From NCBI GenBank assembly GCA_958295815.1, contig OY282374.1:2066856-2130855 (forward strand): 64,000 bases of DNA. The letters run 5' to 3'. Made by a program: the position numbers and the translations under genes. Of the stretch, positions 23,759 to 32,364 are shown in pieces. Source of the DNA: Candidatus Poribacteria bacterium. GTDB taxonomy: Bacteria; Poribacteria; WGA-4E; WGA-3G. Each line of letters begins with the position of its first letter. Within the stretch, counting starts at the first letter, position 1. The notes below the pieces were generated by a model. That model made no database searches. It saw only the letters and a list, made by a program, of their open reading frames with translations, and had not been told where the DNA came from.

Positions 23759-24640
23759 TTATCGAACTGACTTAAGTTGGCCCCAAGTTGTGGCTAACTT
23801 ATCAGCGGCTTCGACAGCAAGTACTTCATTCGTAAGGACGACTAAACCGGTATTTTCTGAATTCTTTCCGAAGACGATAGAATGTGTATACCATCCGCTC
23901 CAGCCTTTTTGTCCCTCCTGTCCAGCTCCTTTGTCGCCATCATTGACACAGATACCTAAACCGAACTTGAACCCTTCACTAAATTTTTTACCTTTTACCT
24001 GTAGTTCTTCCGCTGTGAACTTGAGTTCATAGTAGGTTTCCTTTTCATCTTCGTTTCTGACGATTGCGATGTCTTCGCCTGGGACGAGACCTGCACCGCC
24101 TGGATTCTCATTTAGAGCACCTGGGAGAATATCCTTTGCTTTATCGTCTAAGCCGACGTTGTAGAGGAACATCTGCAGCCCGGCGGATCGTTTACCACTC
24201 ATTTCAAAGGCGAGTTGTGCGCCATCACCGTTCCACGCCGCTGCGGCAGCATGTTCGTGTTCGTCATCGTCAACGGCGATCGAGAGATAGATTGCCTCAG
24301 GTTCCCAGAGAATCGCAAAACAGGTTTGGTGATCGTCGGGACCTTCCCATTTTCCACCGTTGTGTGTTTCAAAAACATTGCCAGAATATTCGACGCCGCA
24401 GAAAATGGTTCCATCTGTCCCTTTAACCGTTTCAAAGACCCCTTCCCAGTACTCACTAAAATCCCCTACCTGAATATCAACGCCAGGTGGGATTGCAAGG
24501 GCATTGTAAACATCATGTGTCTTACTTCGCCACTGTGCATCTGCCGTGATGCTTACGAGTAGTGTGAATGCGATTGTTGCAGTCAAAATTTTGCCCATAC
24601 GCGGAACCCAAATTTGTCTTTGCTTTACATTATTGTCCAT
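23759..24640 (-). CDS. exported CBM9-like protein with KLATTWGQLK tail
   Basis: A 293-residue secreted protein. Hydrophobic signal at about residues 17-34 ending ADA. The mature part resembles a family-9 carbohydrate-binding or DOMON-like beta domain: FCGVEYSGN, AILWEPEAIYLSIAVDDDEHEH, WNGDGAQLAFEM and YYELKFTAEEL. It ends VEAADKLATTWGQLKSVR, nearly the same tail as the unrelated exported protein at 35452-36156. A clear AAGGAG ribosome site precedes the ATG. It is the last gene of a possible three-gene transcript with 24656-26248 and 26267-27445. Confidence 0.7.
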   Translation of the reverse strand: MDNNVKQRQIWVPRMGKILTATIAFTLLVSITADAQWRSKTHDVYNALAIPPGVDIQVGDFSEYWEGVFETVKGTDGTIFCGVEYSGNVFETHNGGKWEGPDDHQTCFAILWEPEAIYLSIAVDDDEHEHAAAAAWNGDGAQLAFEMSGKRSAGLQMFLYNVGLDDKAKDILPGALNENPGGAGLVPGEDIAIVRNEDEKETYYELKFTAEELQVKGKKFSEGFKFGLGICVNDGDKGAGQEGQKGWSGWYTHSIVFGKNSENTGLVVLTNEVLAVEAADKLATTWGQLKSVR

Positions 24641-24655
24641 TTTTATTTCTCCTTG

Positions 24656-26248
24656 TTAGCGGTTCCCAATAGTTGTGCCCGGGTTATCGCCACCTAAGCA
24701 GAAAATATAGCGGTCGCTGGACCCGATATACAGCAATCCGTTTGCTACTGCGGGTGATGAATAAAATTCTATATTTCGGGTGACAGTTCTCGTATTGAAC
24801 TCCCATTGCATTTCTCCGCTGTCTGCGGAAAGCGCGTAGAGATACCCATTTTTCGTAGCGGCATAGACAATCTTTGGTGTTACAGCTGGGGAAGAAACCA
24901 CGGGTCCACCGAGATCTGTGTGCCAAGCGAGTTTTCCATCCGTTTCTTGGAGGCAATAGACATACCCATCGCGTGAACCAAAAATGACGTAACCATCTTG
25001 AATAGCAATAGCCGTGAGGACTGCATCCTCCGCTTCATATTCCCATACAGTGTCGCCAGTTTCTACATTCAAAGCGACAACTTTACCGGCAGGTAGAAGC
25101 GCACTATCCGAAAAGTTGCCTCGCCCCAGTCCAAAAAAGACGATATCTGCGTTGGCACTCGGACTTCCCCACACAGGATAGGGCATCTCTCTCGACCAAG
25201 TTTCAATTCCCGTTTCAGCATCAACCGCTAAAATCTTGTAATCGCCATAGCCTGTGCCGAAATAGACTTTACCTTTATGCACAACTGGCGACATATCAGC
25301 GTGGACGCCCTTATAGTGCCAAATCTGTTGACCTTCTAATGCATCAATGCAGTAGACGCCATCAGCACCGGCTGTGAAATAGAGTTTTTCTTGGCTGATG
25401 AATGGCGTTGACTCAACATGACTCGCGGTTTGGAAGGACCAAATGAGATCACCCGTCTTTGCGTCGAGACACCGGAGATGACAATTGCTGTCTTGATGAT
25501 AGCCTTCACCGATATAGACCCTGCCCCCGGCGACTGCTGGTGGAGAGAAAATTGGGGTAGGTGAAGTATGCCGCCAAACAACCTGTTTTGATATTGTATC
25601 AATACAGTACGTCGCACCACCGAGAGAAAAGATTGAACCGTGCGAAGAACCAATATAGAGCCGATTTCCAACAACTGCTGGCGAGGAAGAGAAGTCAACC
25701 GCCATCGCCTCTTCATCTCTAAAAACCCATGACAGTGTTCCGTGTGTTGGACCCGGCAGATCATCTACATGTCCTGTCCGGTTTTTGCCTCCGCGGAAGG
25801 TTGACCATGTTCTGTTAGCACTCACGCCACCCATTTCTGTATTTTGGACGGTAGTTTCAAGCGTCTGAGTCGTCATGTTCCGCGTCATTTCAATGAGTTG
25901 GTAAGTCGACCAACCAAATCCGACGAGGATAATGATACTCAGGATAGAAGTAGTGATCTTGTGGGCAGCGGCGAAGTCGCGGAACTTATAAAAAAGCATT
26001 TTCGTTGTATCGCGCGCAAACACGAGGGCTGTAAGCAGGGCGACACCAACGAAGGCGAGAATTTGTGGGATGATGCTGAGTAATGCAGTGAGGGGTCCGA
26101 GCAGCTGCGGGATAACTGCATGGGCGGGGCTGGCAGAAGCGAAAAAGACAAAGAGGGTTAAGGTTAACAGCAATTTTGTATAAAGTTTGAAGTGCCGTTG
26201 TGTAGTTCTCTGCCCATGTATTGTCTGTTTTAATCCTGATTTTCTCAT
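24656..26248 (-). CDS. membrane-anchored PQQ-like beta-propeller protein
   Basis: A 530-residue protein. The first 130 residues hold a signal-like segment (LYTKLLLTLTLFVFFASASPAHA) and two further hydrophobic helices (IPQLLGPLTALLSIIPQILAFVGVALLTALVFA and ITTSILSIIILVGFGWSTY). Residues 150-520 form a PQQ/BamB-type propeller with repeated WS-x-x-V-x-S-x-P-A/F-x-x-x-x-V/L-Y-x-G/A blades, for example SSPAVVGNRLYIGSSHG, SPPAVAGGRVYIGEG and STPFISQEKLYFTAG. The PQQ-binding residues of true quinoproteins are not evident, so a scaffold or sensory role is more likely than dehydrogenase activity. Confidence 0.82.
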   Translation of the reverse strand: MRKSGLKQTIHGQRTTQRHFKLYTKLLLTLTLFVFFASASPAHAVIPQLLGPLTALLSIIPQILAFVGVALLTALVFARDTTKMLFYKFRDFAAAHKITTSILSIIILVGFGWSTYQLIEMTRNMTTQTLETTVQNTEMGGVSANRTWSTFRGGKNRTGHVDDLPGPTHGTLSWVFRDEEAMAVDFSSSPAVVGNRLYIGSSHGSIFSLGGATYCIDTISKQVVWRHTSPTPIFSPPAVAGGRVYIGEGYHQDSNCHLRCLDAKTGDLIWSFQTASHVESTPFISQEKLYFTAGADGVYCIDALEGQQIWHYKGVHADMSPVVHKGKVYFGTGYGDYKILAVDAETGIETWSREMPYPVWGSPSANADIVFFGLGRGNFSDSALLPAGKVVALNVETGDTVWEYEAEDAVLTAIAIQDGYVIFGSRDGYVYCLQETDGKLAWHTDLGGPVVSSPAVTPKIVYAATKNGYLYALSADSGEMQWEFNTRTVTRNIEFYSSPAVANGLLYIGSSDRYIFCLGGDNPGTTIGNR

Positions 26249-26266
26249 CTCTAATTCCCTCGTCCG

Positions 26267-27445
26267 CTATTTGGACTCTTCCAGAAATCGGACAGCGAAA
26301 TGCACCAAGTTCTCAAGCATCCGACGATTCTTAGCGATTTGCGAACTCCGCTGATTGTGGAGACTCGTGACGAGATACATCCCTTTTCCATATCTGAGTT
26401 TGGCAACGACAATCTCTTTTCCATTGTTCGTTGTTGCGAGTATTTCATACTTCTGATTCCATCCGCTCCAAGAGTCGTCAAGCGAGAGTTGCCCGGATCG
26501 GATACGGTTCGGGGACTTAAAAAGTTCACCAGCATGCGAGGTCACCTTGAAATCGTTTCTGGTTTGACTTTCTACACCGTTAAGCGGTTCGGGCAGCCAT
26601 CCGCTGCCGCACGGACGGTCGTCATCGCTATCCTGTCCAGAGGCGATAACAATCCCACCGCTCTTCACGAATTCTTTAATCCGTTTTTCCTGTTCTTTGT
26701 TAAGCCGGTATCTACCTTCGGAGAGTGAACGATAACCGAGCCACAGAATATCTGCTTCACCGAGTGTTGGCAGATTTCGGTTGGTCGTCGCGTGATAAAG
26801 AAAACCGAAGTCTGCTACTGCATCCAGTTCGGCAATAGCGCGGGGTTCCGACTCGTACCTATCTGTTTTGAATAGCAGAAGCTGAAGGGCATCTCCACTG
26901 AGTAGGTCGCGTAATTCGTTTTGAAAATCCTGTGTTGAATCTCGTTTTGAAACCTCGTCTCTATTAAGGTATTTCTCAAAGTGCGTAAACAGCCACCAAC
27001 CCCAGTCTTTGTCCCGTGGTTTTGTGACTTGGGTTTGAAACCATTTTCCTCTTGTGTGTGCGATGCTGTCAATCCGTCTGCCAGCTTTCAGATAGAAGAC
27101 GATGATTGGTTCGTCCTGTCTCAGGAAATGGATAATCTCCTCCCGATAGTCTGTCTCTCCTTTATAGACATCAAACCGCATCTTAATTTCTTCAAATTCG
27201 CTGTTGCCTTTGAGGTTTTCTTGCACCTTGATTTTTGCTGTCTTTCGTTTGGTGTTAACCTCAACAACGGTTCCGAAGACGACATTAGTGCTTTCGGCAA
27301 CGATTTGTCTAATGGTGTACCGTTTTGCAATATACCCCTCCACAGGTGCTTGTGTCAACATGATGATGCTTGTAACAAACAAACTGAACAGGTAATAGGG
27401 TTTCAGGATAGTGTGTAATTTACAGGTTGAGGTAGGCATTTGCAT
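26267..27445 (-). CDS. exported protein with C-terminal GATase-like fold, unknown function
   Basis: A 392-residue protein with an N-terminal hydrophobic segment (LKPYYLFSLFVTSIIMLTQA). Residues 45-165 look like a small beta domain (VVFGTVVEVNTKRKTAKIKVQENLKG) seen in some secreted proteins of unknown role. Residues 205-390 resemble a class I glutamine-amidotransferase-like (ThuA/DUF4159-type) fold: ADILWLGYRSL, EQEKRIKEFVKSGGIVIASGQDSDD and GKGMYLVTSLHNQRSS. No catalytic cysteine or triad is visible. It heads a possible transcript with the two exported proteins that follow. TAGGAG precedes the ATG. Confidence 0.65.
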   Translation of the reverse strand: MQMPTSTCKLHTILKPYYLFSLFVTSIIMLTQAPVEGYIAKRYTIRQIVAESTNVVFGTVVEVNTKRKTAKIKVQENLKGNSEFEEIKMRFDVYKGETDYREEIIHFLRQDEPIIVFYLKAGRRIDSIAHTRGKWFQTQVTKPRDKDWGWWLFTHFEKYLNRDEVSKRDSTQDFQNELRDLLSGDALQLLLFKTDRYESEPRAIAELDAVADFGFLYHATTNRNLPTLGEADILWLGYRSLSEGRYRLNKEQEKRIKEFVKSGGIVIASGQDSDDDRPCGSGWLPEPLNGVESQTRNDFKVTSHAGELFKSPNRIRSGQLSLDDSWSGWNQKYEILATTNNGKEIVVAKLRYGKGMYLVTSLHNQRSSQIAKNRRMLENLVHFAVRFLEESK

Positions 27446-27538
27446 TGAATTTTTCTCCTATGTAGTGCTGTCTTTTAGGTCGGGATGACTTCGGGTGCCG
27501 CGAGTCAACATCCCTAATGTATCACAGGCAAAGCGGAT

Positions 27539-27859
27539 TCATTCAATTTTGACGGCTGTTCCGGTCGCGGTTACCATCAGCATACCGTTATTGGCACCGA
27601 GTACCTCATAGTCGATATCAATTCCGACGACAGCGTTTGCGCCTTGCCGTTGTGCGAGTTCTTGCAGTTCTTGAAGAGCTGTCTCACGGGCATCTGCGAG
27701 TTTACTTTCATAGGTGCCGGATCTGCCACCGATGAGATCAGTAATCCCTGCCATAAAGTCGCGAAAAACATTCGCACCCATAATCGCTTCCCCAGTAACA
27801 AGCCCGAGGTATTCTCGTATCTTTCTGCCTTCAATTGAGTTTGTGGTGGTTGTAATCAT
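27539..27859 (-). CDS. YbjQ family (DUF74) protein
   Basis: A 106-residue YbjQ-type protein starting at [14 protein letters not shown] (ATG 27859). Family marks are [20 protein letters not shown], the [16 protein letters not shown] helix and [16 protein letters not shown]. The family forms ring-shaped oligomers and has been labelled heavy-metal-binding on weak grounds. Its ATG shares one base with the stop of the PLP-enzyme gene (TAATG), so translation is coupled. A longer in-frame start at 27892 would lie inside that gene and lacks support. Confidence 0.9.
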   Translation of the reverse strand: MITTTTNSIEGRKIREYLGLVTGEAIMGANVFRDFMAGITDLIGGRSGTYESKLADARETALQELQELAQRQGANAVVGIDIDYEVLGANNGMLMVTATGTAVKIE

Positions 27860-28986
27860 TACTGTGCTTTTCCTCTCGCTGCAATTTCCCACACAGATTC
27901 TACGATCCCGTTACGAATGCCGTAATATCTGTCGTGTAGGTTCACCGTTGTACAACAGTGACTTGGTAAAATTTCGAGTTTGTCCCCTGGGTTGAGTGAA
28001 ACGTTCTCGTCGGATACCAGCATCTTCCCGTGTTCTTCAGAAAGACCTGTCATCTCTACACCTGATATACCGATAGGTTGTGGAATACCGAATTCCTTGG
28101 CAAGCACTTTCAAACCGGTATCCACTATAATCCGATCCGCTGTTGGGCGACTCACAACGGTTGCCAAAACTGACAACGCACATTCGAAGTGCTCTCCAAT
28201 ACCTTCTACATTTCGATAGGTAGAGTCCATCAAGACATAAGACCCGGCTTGCACCTCAGTCATTTCAGTGATACTACCGGTGATGTTGAAGGTCCCGGTA
28301 CCACCGCCGCTCATGATGGATACCGCCACATCGTGTTTTTCAAGGTAGTGTTTCGTGTCTACCAAAAGTTGCATAGCCTTGCGAGCGGCTGCATCCCGTT
28401 CCGATTTGTCTGGCTTGGCGACAGTGTGTCCCTCGTATCCCATTAAGCCTTCAAAGCTTACATTTGGGCTTTGGCGTATCAGATTTGCCAGTTCCAGGGC
28501 GGGTTTGCCGGGTTCAACGCCGCATCGATCCATACCGACGTTAACTTCCACTAACATTCTGACGTTTGCGCCTTTTGCGGATGCTGCTTCCGAGATAGCT
28601 TGTACGTTTTGGGCACTATCGACTGCAACCATAATCTCCGAATGCCTTGCGAGATTGATGAGACGCGCAATCTTCTGAGCACCTACGATTTGGTTAGCGA
28701 TGAGTACATCTCTAATTCCGGCGTGAATTGCTGCTTCTGCCTCACCCAATTTCGCACACGTAACACCGATCGCACCCGCTGCAATCTGTTTATGCCCAAT
28801 AATCGGCGTTTTATGCGTTTTCATGTGCGGTCTGAGCATCGTGCTGACTGTGGTAAAATAAGCCGCCATTGTTTGGATATTGGCTTCAAATTTATCCAAG
28901 TCGATGAGTAGGGCAGGCGTGTCCAACTCCGTTTTGTGCATACCGATAAAAGGTTCGCTACGGTTCACGTCCTGATCAAGGGTCAT
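27859..28986 (-). CDS. DSD1-like PLP enzyme (D-threonine aldolase/D-serine dehydratase type)
   Basis: A 375-residue fold-type III PLP enzyme. The N-terminal alanine-racemase-like barrel has [15 protein letters not shown] and [17 protein letters not shown]; the lysine in HMKTHKT is the family PLP lysine. Further marks are [20 protein letters not shown] (phosphate binding) and a C-terminal metal-binding [15 protein letters not shown]. Members act on D-amino acids (D-threonine aldol cleavage or D-serine dehydration); the exact substrate is unclear. It sits between an FAH-family hydrolase and YbjQ in a catabolic-looking operon. Confidence 0.9.
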   Translation of the reverse strand: MTLDQDVNRSEPFIGMHKTELDTPALLIDLDKFEANIQTMAAYFTTVSTMLRPHMKTHKTPIIGHKQIAAGAIGVTCAKLGEAEAAIHAGIRDVLIANQIVGAQKIARLINLARHSEIMVAVDSAQNVQAISEAASAKGANVRMLVEVNVGMDRCGVEPGKPALELANLIRQSPNVSFEGLMGYEGHTVAKPDKSERDAAARKAMQLLVDTKHYLEKHDVAVSIMSGGGTGTFNITGSITEMTEVQAGSYVLMDSTYRNVEGIGEHFECALSVLATVVSRPTADRIIVDTGLKVLAKEFGIPQPIGISGVEMTGLSEEHGKMLVSDENVSLNPGDKLEILPSHCCTTVNLHDRYYGIRNGIVESVWEIAARGKAQ

Positions 28987-28998
28987 TATGCTATTCTC

Positions 28999-29949
28999 CT
29001 AAAGTTGTTTTACAGGGTTTGATAAGGTGCCGAACCCATCAACTTCTATTTCAACAACATCGCCCGCAGCGAGCGGCAGATCGTTCGGAACGATGATACC
29101 GGTGCCAGTCGAAACGACGGTTCCAAACGGAATCGGGTTATCCCGCATTAGGAATTCAGTGAGTTGTTCAAATTTCCAATTGATTTGCGAGGTGTTCACA
29201 TTGCCTTCATAGATAACATCTTCGCCGCGAAGGACGGTGCACCGCATATCCAGATTGTAGGGATCGTCTATTTCAGATGGTGTGACAAACATCGGACCGA
29301 GGGCACAGCATCCGTAAAAGACTTTAGATTGTGGTAGGTAGAGCGGGTTATCCCGTTCAATATCCCAAGCAGATACGTCGTTGCAGAGGGTATATCCGAC
29401 GATTTCACCATCGTCACCAAGGACATAAGCGAGTTCTGGCTCTGTTGCTGTCAGCGTAGAATCGCTTCGAATGCCGATAAAGCCGTTAGGACCTACGCAA
29501 CGTGCGGGGGTCGCCTTAAAGAATATTTCAGGTCGGTCTGCGTGATAGACGCGACTGTAGATATCCTGCTCACTGTCGTCGTCACGCATATCCGCACTCC
29601 GTTTGTAGGTTACGCCGCATCCCCATACTTCGGGGGAGTCAATCGGTGTCAAGAGGTGAGGGACGTTTTCAGCGGGTGGGACATCTAATTTTTTCAGTGT
29701 GAGTCCATCTGATTCAGTCGCTGTATCCTCTGCATTGGGGTGTACAAGTTGTATTGGGGTGGGTGTTGACACTTCTTCTTGAATATCAGCAAGTATGACC
29801 CCAAGACTCACCTGTTCTCGGTGGGCGAGTTCCAATATTTCTAATACACCCGGTGATTCCTCGCTCGTTACGTCAATTACTTCTTCATCGCGGGTAACAA
29901 TCCCGACCCGCTTACCTAAATTCGGTAGATGAAATTGAATGAGTTTCAT
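28999..29949 (-). CDS. fumarylacetoacetate hydrolase (FAH) family protein
   Basis: A 316-residue FAH-superfamily protein. The catalytic C-terminal domain carries SPEVWGCGVTYKRSADMR, EIFFKATPARCVGPNGFIGI, TLTATEPELAYVLGDDGEIVGYTLCNDVSAWDIE (metal-binding acidic residues) and FGTVVSTGTGI. Members hydrolyse or decarboxylate beta-diketo acids, or dehydrate sugar acids in some pathways. It lies 12 bases upstream of the DSD1-like gene (start 28986) and 56 bases downstream of a PhyH dioxygenase, so a small-molecule catabolic operon is likely. Confidence 0.9.
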   Translation of the reverse strand: MKLIQFHLPNLGKRVGIVTRDEEVIDVTSEESPGVLEILELAHREQVSLGVILADIQEEVSTPTPIQLVHPNAEDTATESDGLTLKKLDVPPAENVPHLLTPIDSPEVWGCGVTYKRSADMRDDDSEQDIYSRVYHADRPEIFFKATPARCVGPNGFIGIRSDSTLTATEPELAYVLGDDGEIVGYTLCNDVSAWDIERDNPLYLPQSKVFYGCCALGPMFVTPSEIDDPYNLDMRCTVLRGEDVIYEGNVNTSQINWKFEQLTEFLMRDNPIPFGTVVSTGTGIIVPNDLPLAAGDVVEIEVDGFGTLSNPVKQL

Positions 29950-30005
29950 TCTTTTTGTCCTTCATACAATGTCGTTGATGCCTGCTGCCTCATACGAAAA
30001 GTTGT

Positions 30006-30830
30006 TTACTGAAATTCAAGTTCTGCCCATACTTTAGCATCCTGAACGATGGCGTCGGGTGTAATTTCTGAACGGAGCAGATGGCCTTGAGTTGAACGGA
30101 GTGTAGGTTGTTTGGCATCTTGGTAACGGAAATCTAAACTCCATCGGATGTGTCCTGCACGGTTCGGCAACCCGCGGTGAAATAGAAGGTTACTAAAAAT
30201 GGCAACGTCCCCTGGTACAATCTCTATACGTACCGCATCTGCTTCGACGGGTTTGATATAATCATCGTGGATGCGTAGATAGTATTCATCTTTTTCGTGC
30301 GGAACGACTCCCCATTTGTGGCTTCCGGGAATAAACTCCATACACCCGTTTTCAACGTTCACTGGCACTAAAGGTGTCCAGACGTTCATCATCCGTAGGA
30401 CATCTGCTGCCTCTGAGGTGTAGCCAGCATCTTGGTGCCACAGGACCTCTGTTCGTCTGTTCTCAGGCAGCTTTGGACGAACGGAATAGTTTGGGTACAA
30501 TCGAATCTCTGGACCGAGGATTACGTCTGCAAGTTCAAGTAAGGCAGGATGCGCGAACACACCGAAAAACCCTTCGCGATGTAGTTCTGGACGAAAGATA
30601 GTCGGATTCTCGTCTGGATAGTTTTCGTAAAGCCGCATCAGACGGGTTTCAAAAGGGGCATCAGGATAGGCGTTTATCAGTTTTCCTTGTGCATGCCGTT
30701 GCTCGGCAAGTTCAGCGACTAATGCTTCACATTCGTGTTTGACTGCAGTAAGCACTTCTGGTTTCAAAATACCGTGAAGGATACAGAAACCGTATTCATT
30801 GAACTGCTTGATAACTGATTCTACTTTCAT
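30006..30830 (-). CDS. phytanoyl-CoA dioxygenase (PhyH) family protein
   Basis: A 274-residue Fe(II)/2-oxoglutarate oxygenase. It has VIKQFNEYGFCILHGILKPE at the N-terminus, the HxD iron site in LWHQDAGYTSEA (about residue 135), ENGCMEFIPGSHKWG and the distal histidine in LLFHRGLPNRAGHIRWSLDFR with the 2-oxoglutarate-binding Arg. It is clearly diverged from the PhyH at 3352-4269. CGGAG precedes the ATG. It stands second in the operon led by cysC. Confidence 0.92.
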   Translation of the reverse strand: MKVESVIKQFNEYGFCILHGILKPEVLTAVKHECEALVAELAEQRHAQGKLINAYPDAPFETRLMRLYENYPDENPTIFRPELHREGFFGVFAHPALLELADVILGPEIRLYPNYSVRPKLPENRRTEVLWHQDAGYTSEAADVLRMMNVWTPLVPVNVENGCMEFIPGSHKWGVVPHEKDEYYLRIHDDYIKPVEADAVRIEIVPGDVAIFSNLLFHRGLPNRAGHIRWSLDFRYQDAKQPTLRSTQGHLLRSEITPDAIVQDAKVWAELEFQ

Positions 30831-30880
30831 GCTATCTCCGTAGCACCTCTGGTGTCGCGGAGGAGCCCCTTCTTCGCGTT

Positions 30881-31498
30881 CTAATTGTCAGCAGGAACTA
30901 AGCCCGCTTTGACAAGAGAAGCGATGACTACTTGGGCAGATTCTTCGATTGAGAGTTCTGCCGTATTCACCGTGACTTCAGGATCCAGAGGGGGTTCGTA
31001 TGGGGCACTGATGCCTGTAAATTCCTTGATCTCACCAGCGCGTGCCTTTTTGTATAAGCCTTTCGTGTCGCGTTCTTCGCAAACATCGAGAGGACAGTCG
31101 ACAAAAACTTCAACGAACCTACCTTCGGCAATGAGTTCTCTGGCTTGGTCTCTGTCGGCGCGGTAAGGCGAGATGAAGGCTGTCATTACAATAGTGCCGG
31201 CATCCGCAAAGAGTTTCGACACTTCGCCGATCCGACGGATATTTTCCTCGCGATCCTCGGGTGAGAAGCCTAAGTTCTTGTTCAATCCGTGACGAACGTT
31301 GTCCCCATCTAAAACGTATGTATGCTGGTTCTGCTGATGCAGTACCTGTTCGACTGCGTTTGCCAATGTTGACTTACCGGAACCGGAAAGCCCGGTGAAC
31401 CAAATCACACAGCCCTTCTGATTCAGTAATTTCTCTCTATCTTCTGCCGTGACAACCGTTTCGTGCCACGTAATATTAGTTGCTTTCTGTTGAGCCAA
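30881..31498 (-). CDS. cysC: adenylylsulfate kinase
   Basis: A 205-residue APS kinase, which phosphorylates adenylylsulfate to PAPS for sulfation or sulfate assimilation. It has the P-loop GLSGSGKST (about residues 36-44), [26 protein letters not shown], the [13 protein letters not shown] lid and [31 protein letters not shown]. The start is TTG 31498 with GAGGA at normal spacing. No sulfurylase (CysD/N, Sat) or sulfotransferase lies nearby, and it leads a catabolic operon. A perfect consensus promoter stands 80 bases upstream. Confidence 0.94.
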   Translation of the reverse strand: MAQQKATNITWHETVVTAEDREKLLNQKGCVIWFTGLSGSGKSTLANAVEQVLHQQNQHTYVLDGDNVRHGLNKNLGFSPEDREENIRRIGEVSKLFADAGTIVMTAFISPYRADRDQARELIAEGRFVEVFVDCPLDVCEERDTKGLYKKARAGEIKEFTGISAPYEPPLDPEVTVNTAELSIEESAQVVIASLVKAGLVPADN

Positions 31499-31578
31499 TC
31501 GATTTTCCTCACAAATCTATAAAATTCATAATATGAGGCTTTCCAAACTGCCTCTATAATCAAGGGTAATCACTTACT

Positions 31579-31607
31579 ATTATACGCGCGAATATAACTA
31601 ATGTCAA
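31579..31607 (-). promoter_or_regulatory. consensus sigma-70 promoter of the cysC operon
   Basis: On the minus strand TTGACA (31607-31602), 17 bases, TATAAT (31584-31579): an exact match to consensus. It lies about 80 bases upstream of cysC. Confidence 0.85.
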
Positions 31608-32177
31608 TATAAATTAGGGATATTCAGTTTGAATCAACACGGGATGCGCGTATGGCATTCATCGGGGATTCTGAGCTGTCCTACAAAAGAACTAAGTGCC
31701 CTGTGAAAGCGTTCCGAATTATTCAATTTCTGGAAGATTCACCAAGTTCCCAACAGACTTGGAATGCAGAACATCTAACAATCTGCGCGATTCTGTGATT
31801 ACAATCCGTGTAATCCATGATTCTGCCTCACAATCTGTGTAATCCGAGATTCTGACAATAAAATCGCTAATCGACCACAACCCACCTGGAATTAGAACCC
31901 CGCGTCTTGAGGAATTGCCGATATTTAGAGACGCAAAATTTGTGAATGGAACGCATAGCCTGCGTTTAGAAGCCACTTTTCTTTGTGTGTTGGCACTCAA
32001 TTCGGGGTGCTCCTTGAATTTTAGTCACTTCGTTGCATTGCTTTTTTTTGAAAAAATAAATGTCTGTGTGAATGCTAAAGCATATAGGTATGACTGGGTT
32101 TCTTAGTGTTGTTGGGATAAGGTGTTCTTGGAACTGCCTCGGATTTTAGTGCCTAAATTACACCCATTTTGAGAAGA
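31608..32177. repeat. gene-free stretch with two 25-bp degenerate direct repeats
   Basis: The divergent gap between cysC and the gene at 32365. At 31801-31825 and 31830-31854 two 25-base units of the ACAATCNGTGTAATCC type follow each other at a 29-base step (22 of 25 bases match), and a partial unit precedes them. A minus-strand open frame at 31719-32000 crosses the repeats and has no family resemblance or ribosome site, so I do not call a gene. Confidence 0.5.
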
Positions 32178-32194
32178 TTGGCACGGAAATTGCT
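32178..32194 (+). promoter_or_regulatory. sigma-54-type (-24/-12) promoter
   Basis: TTGGCACGGAAATTGCT matches every fixed position of the RpoN consensus YTGGCACGRNNNTTGCW. It lies 170 bases upstream of the cadherin-like secreted protein gene and points toward it. An imperfect palindrome, CTTTACTTGCAATAAAG (about 32228-32244), lies downstream. Confidence 0.75.
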
Positions 32195-32289
32195 ATTATG
32201 ACTCCGGTATGACCGTGACGTGATACTTTACTTGCAATAAAGCGTCATGGAACAGTCCTCTACATTAGATTAGAACTAAAACGTTATCT

Positions 32290-32325
32290 AACGCTGGGGT
32301 GAAAATAGGTATCCCTCCGGGCGTT
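32290..32325 (+). other. leader hairpin before secreted protein gene
   Basis: AACGC (32290-32294) pairs with GCGTT (32321-32325), with an inner GGG/CCC pairing. It lies in the 5' leader and does not match a riboswitch class I know. Confidence 0.3.
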
Positions 32326-32364
32326 GGCATAATGAGCTAAAAAATATAATAGGAGTACTGAAAA

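Noticed and set aside
31719..32000. Minus-strand 93-codon open frame
   Set aside because: It crosses the intergenic repeats, has no ribosome site and resembles nothing I know.
32290..32325. c-di-GMP or other known riboswitch in the leader
   Set aside because: The hairpin lacks the conserved cores of the classes I know.
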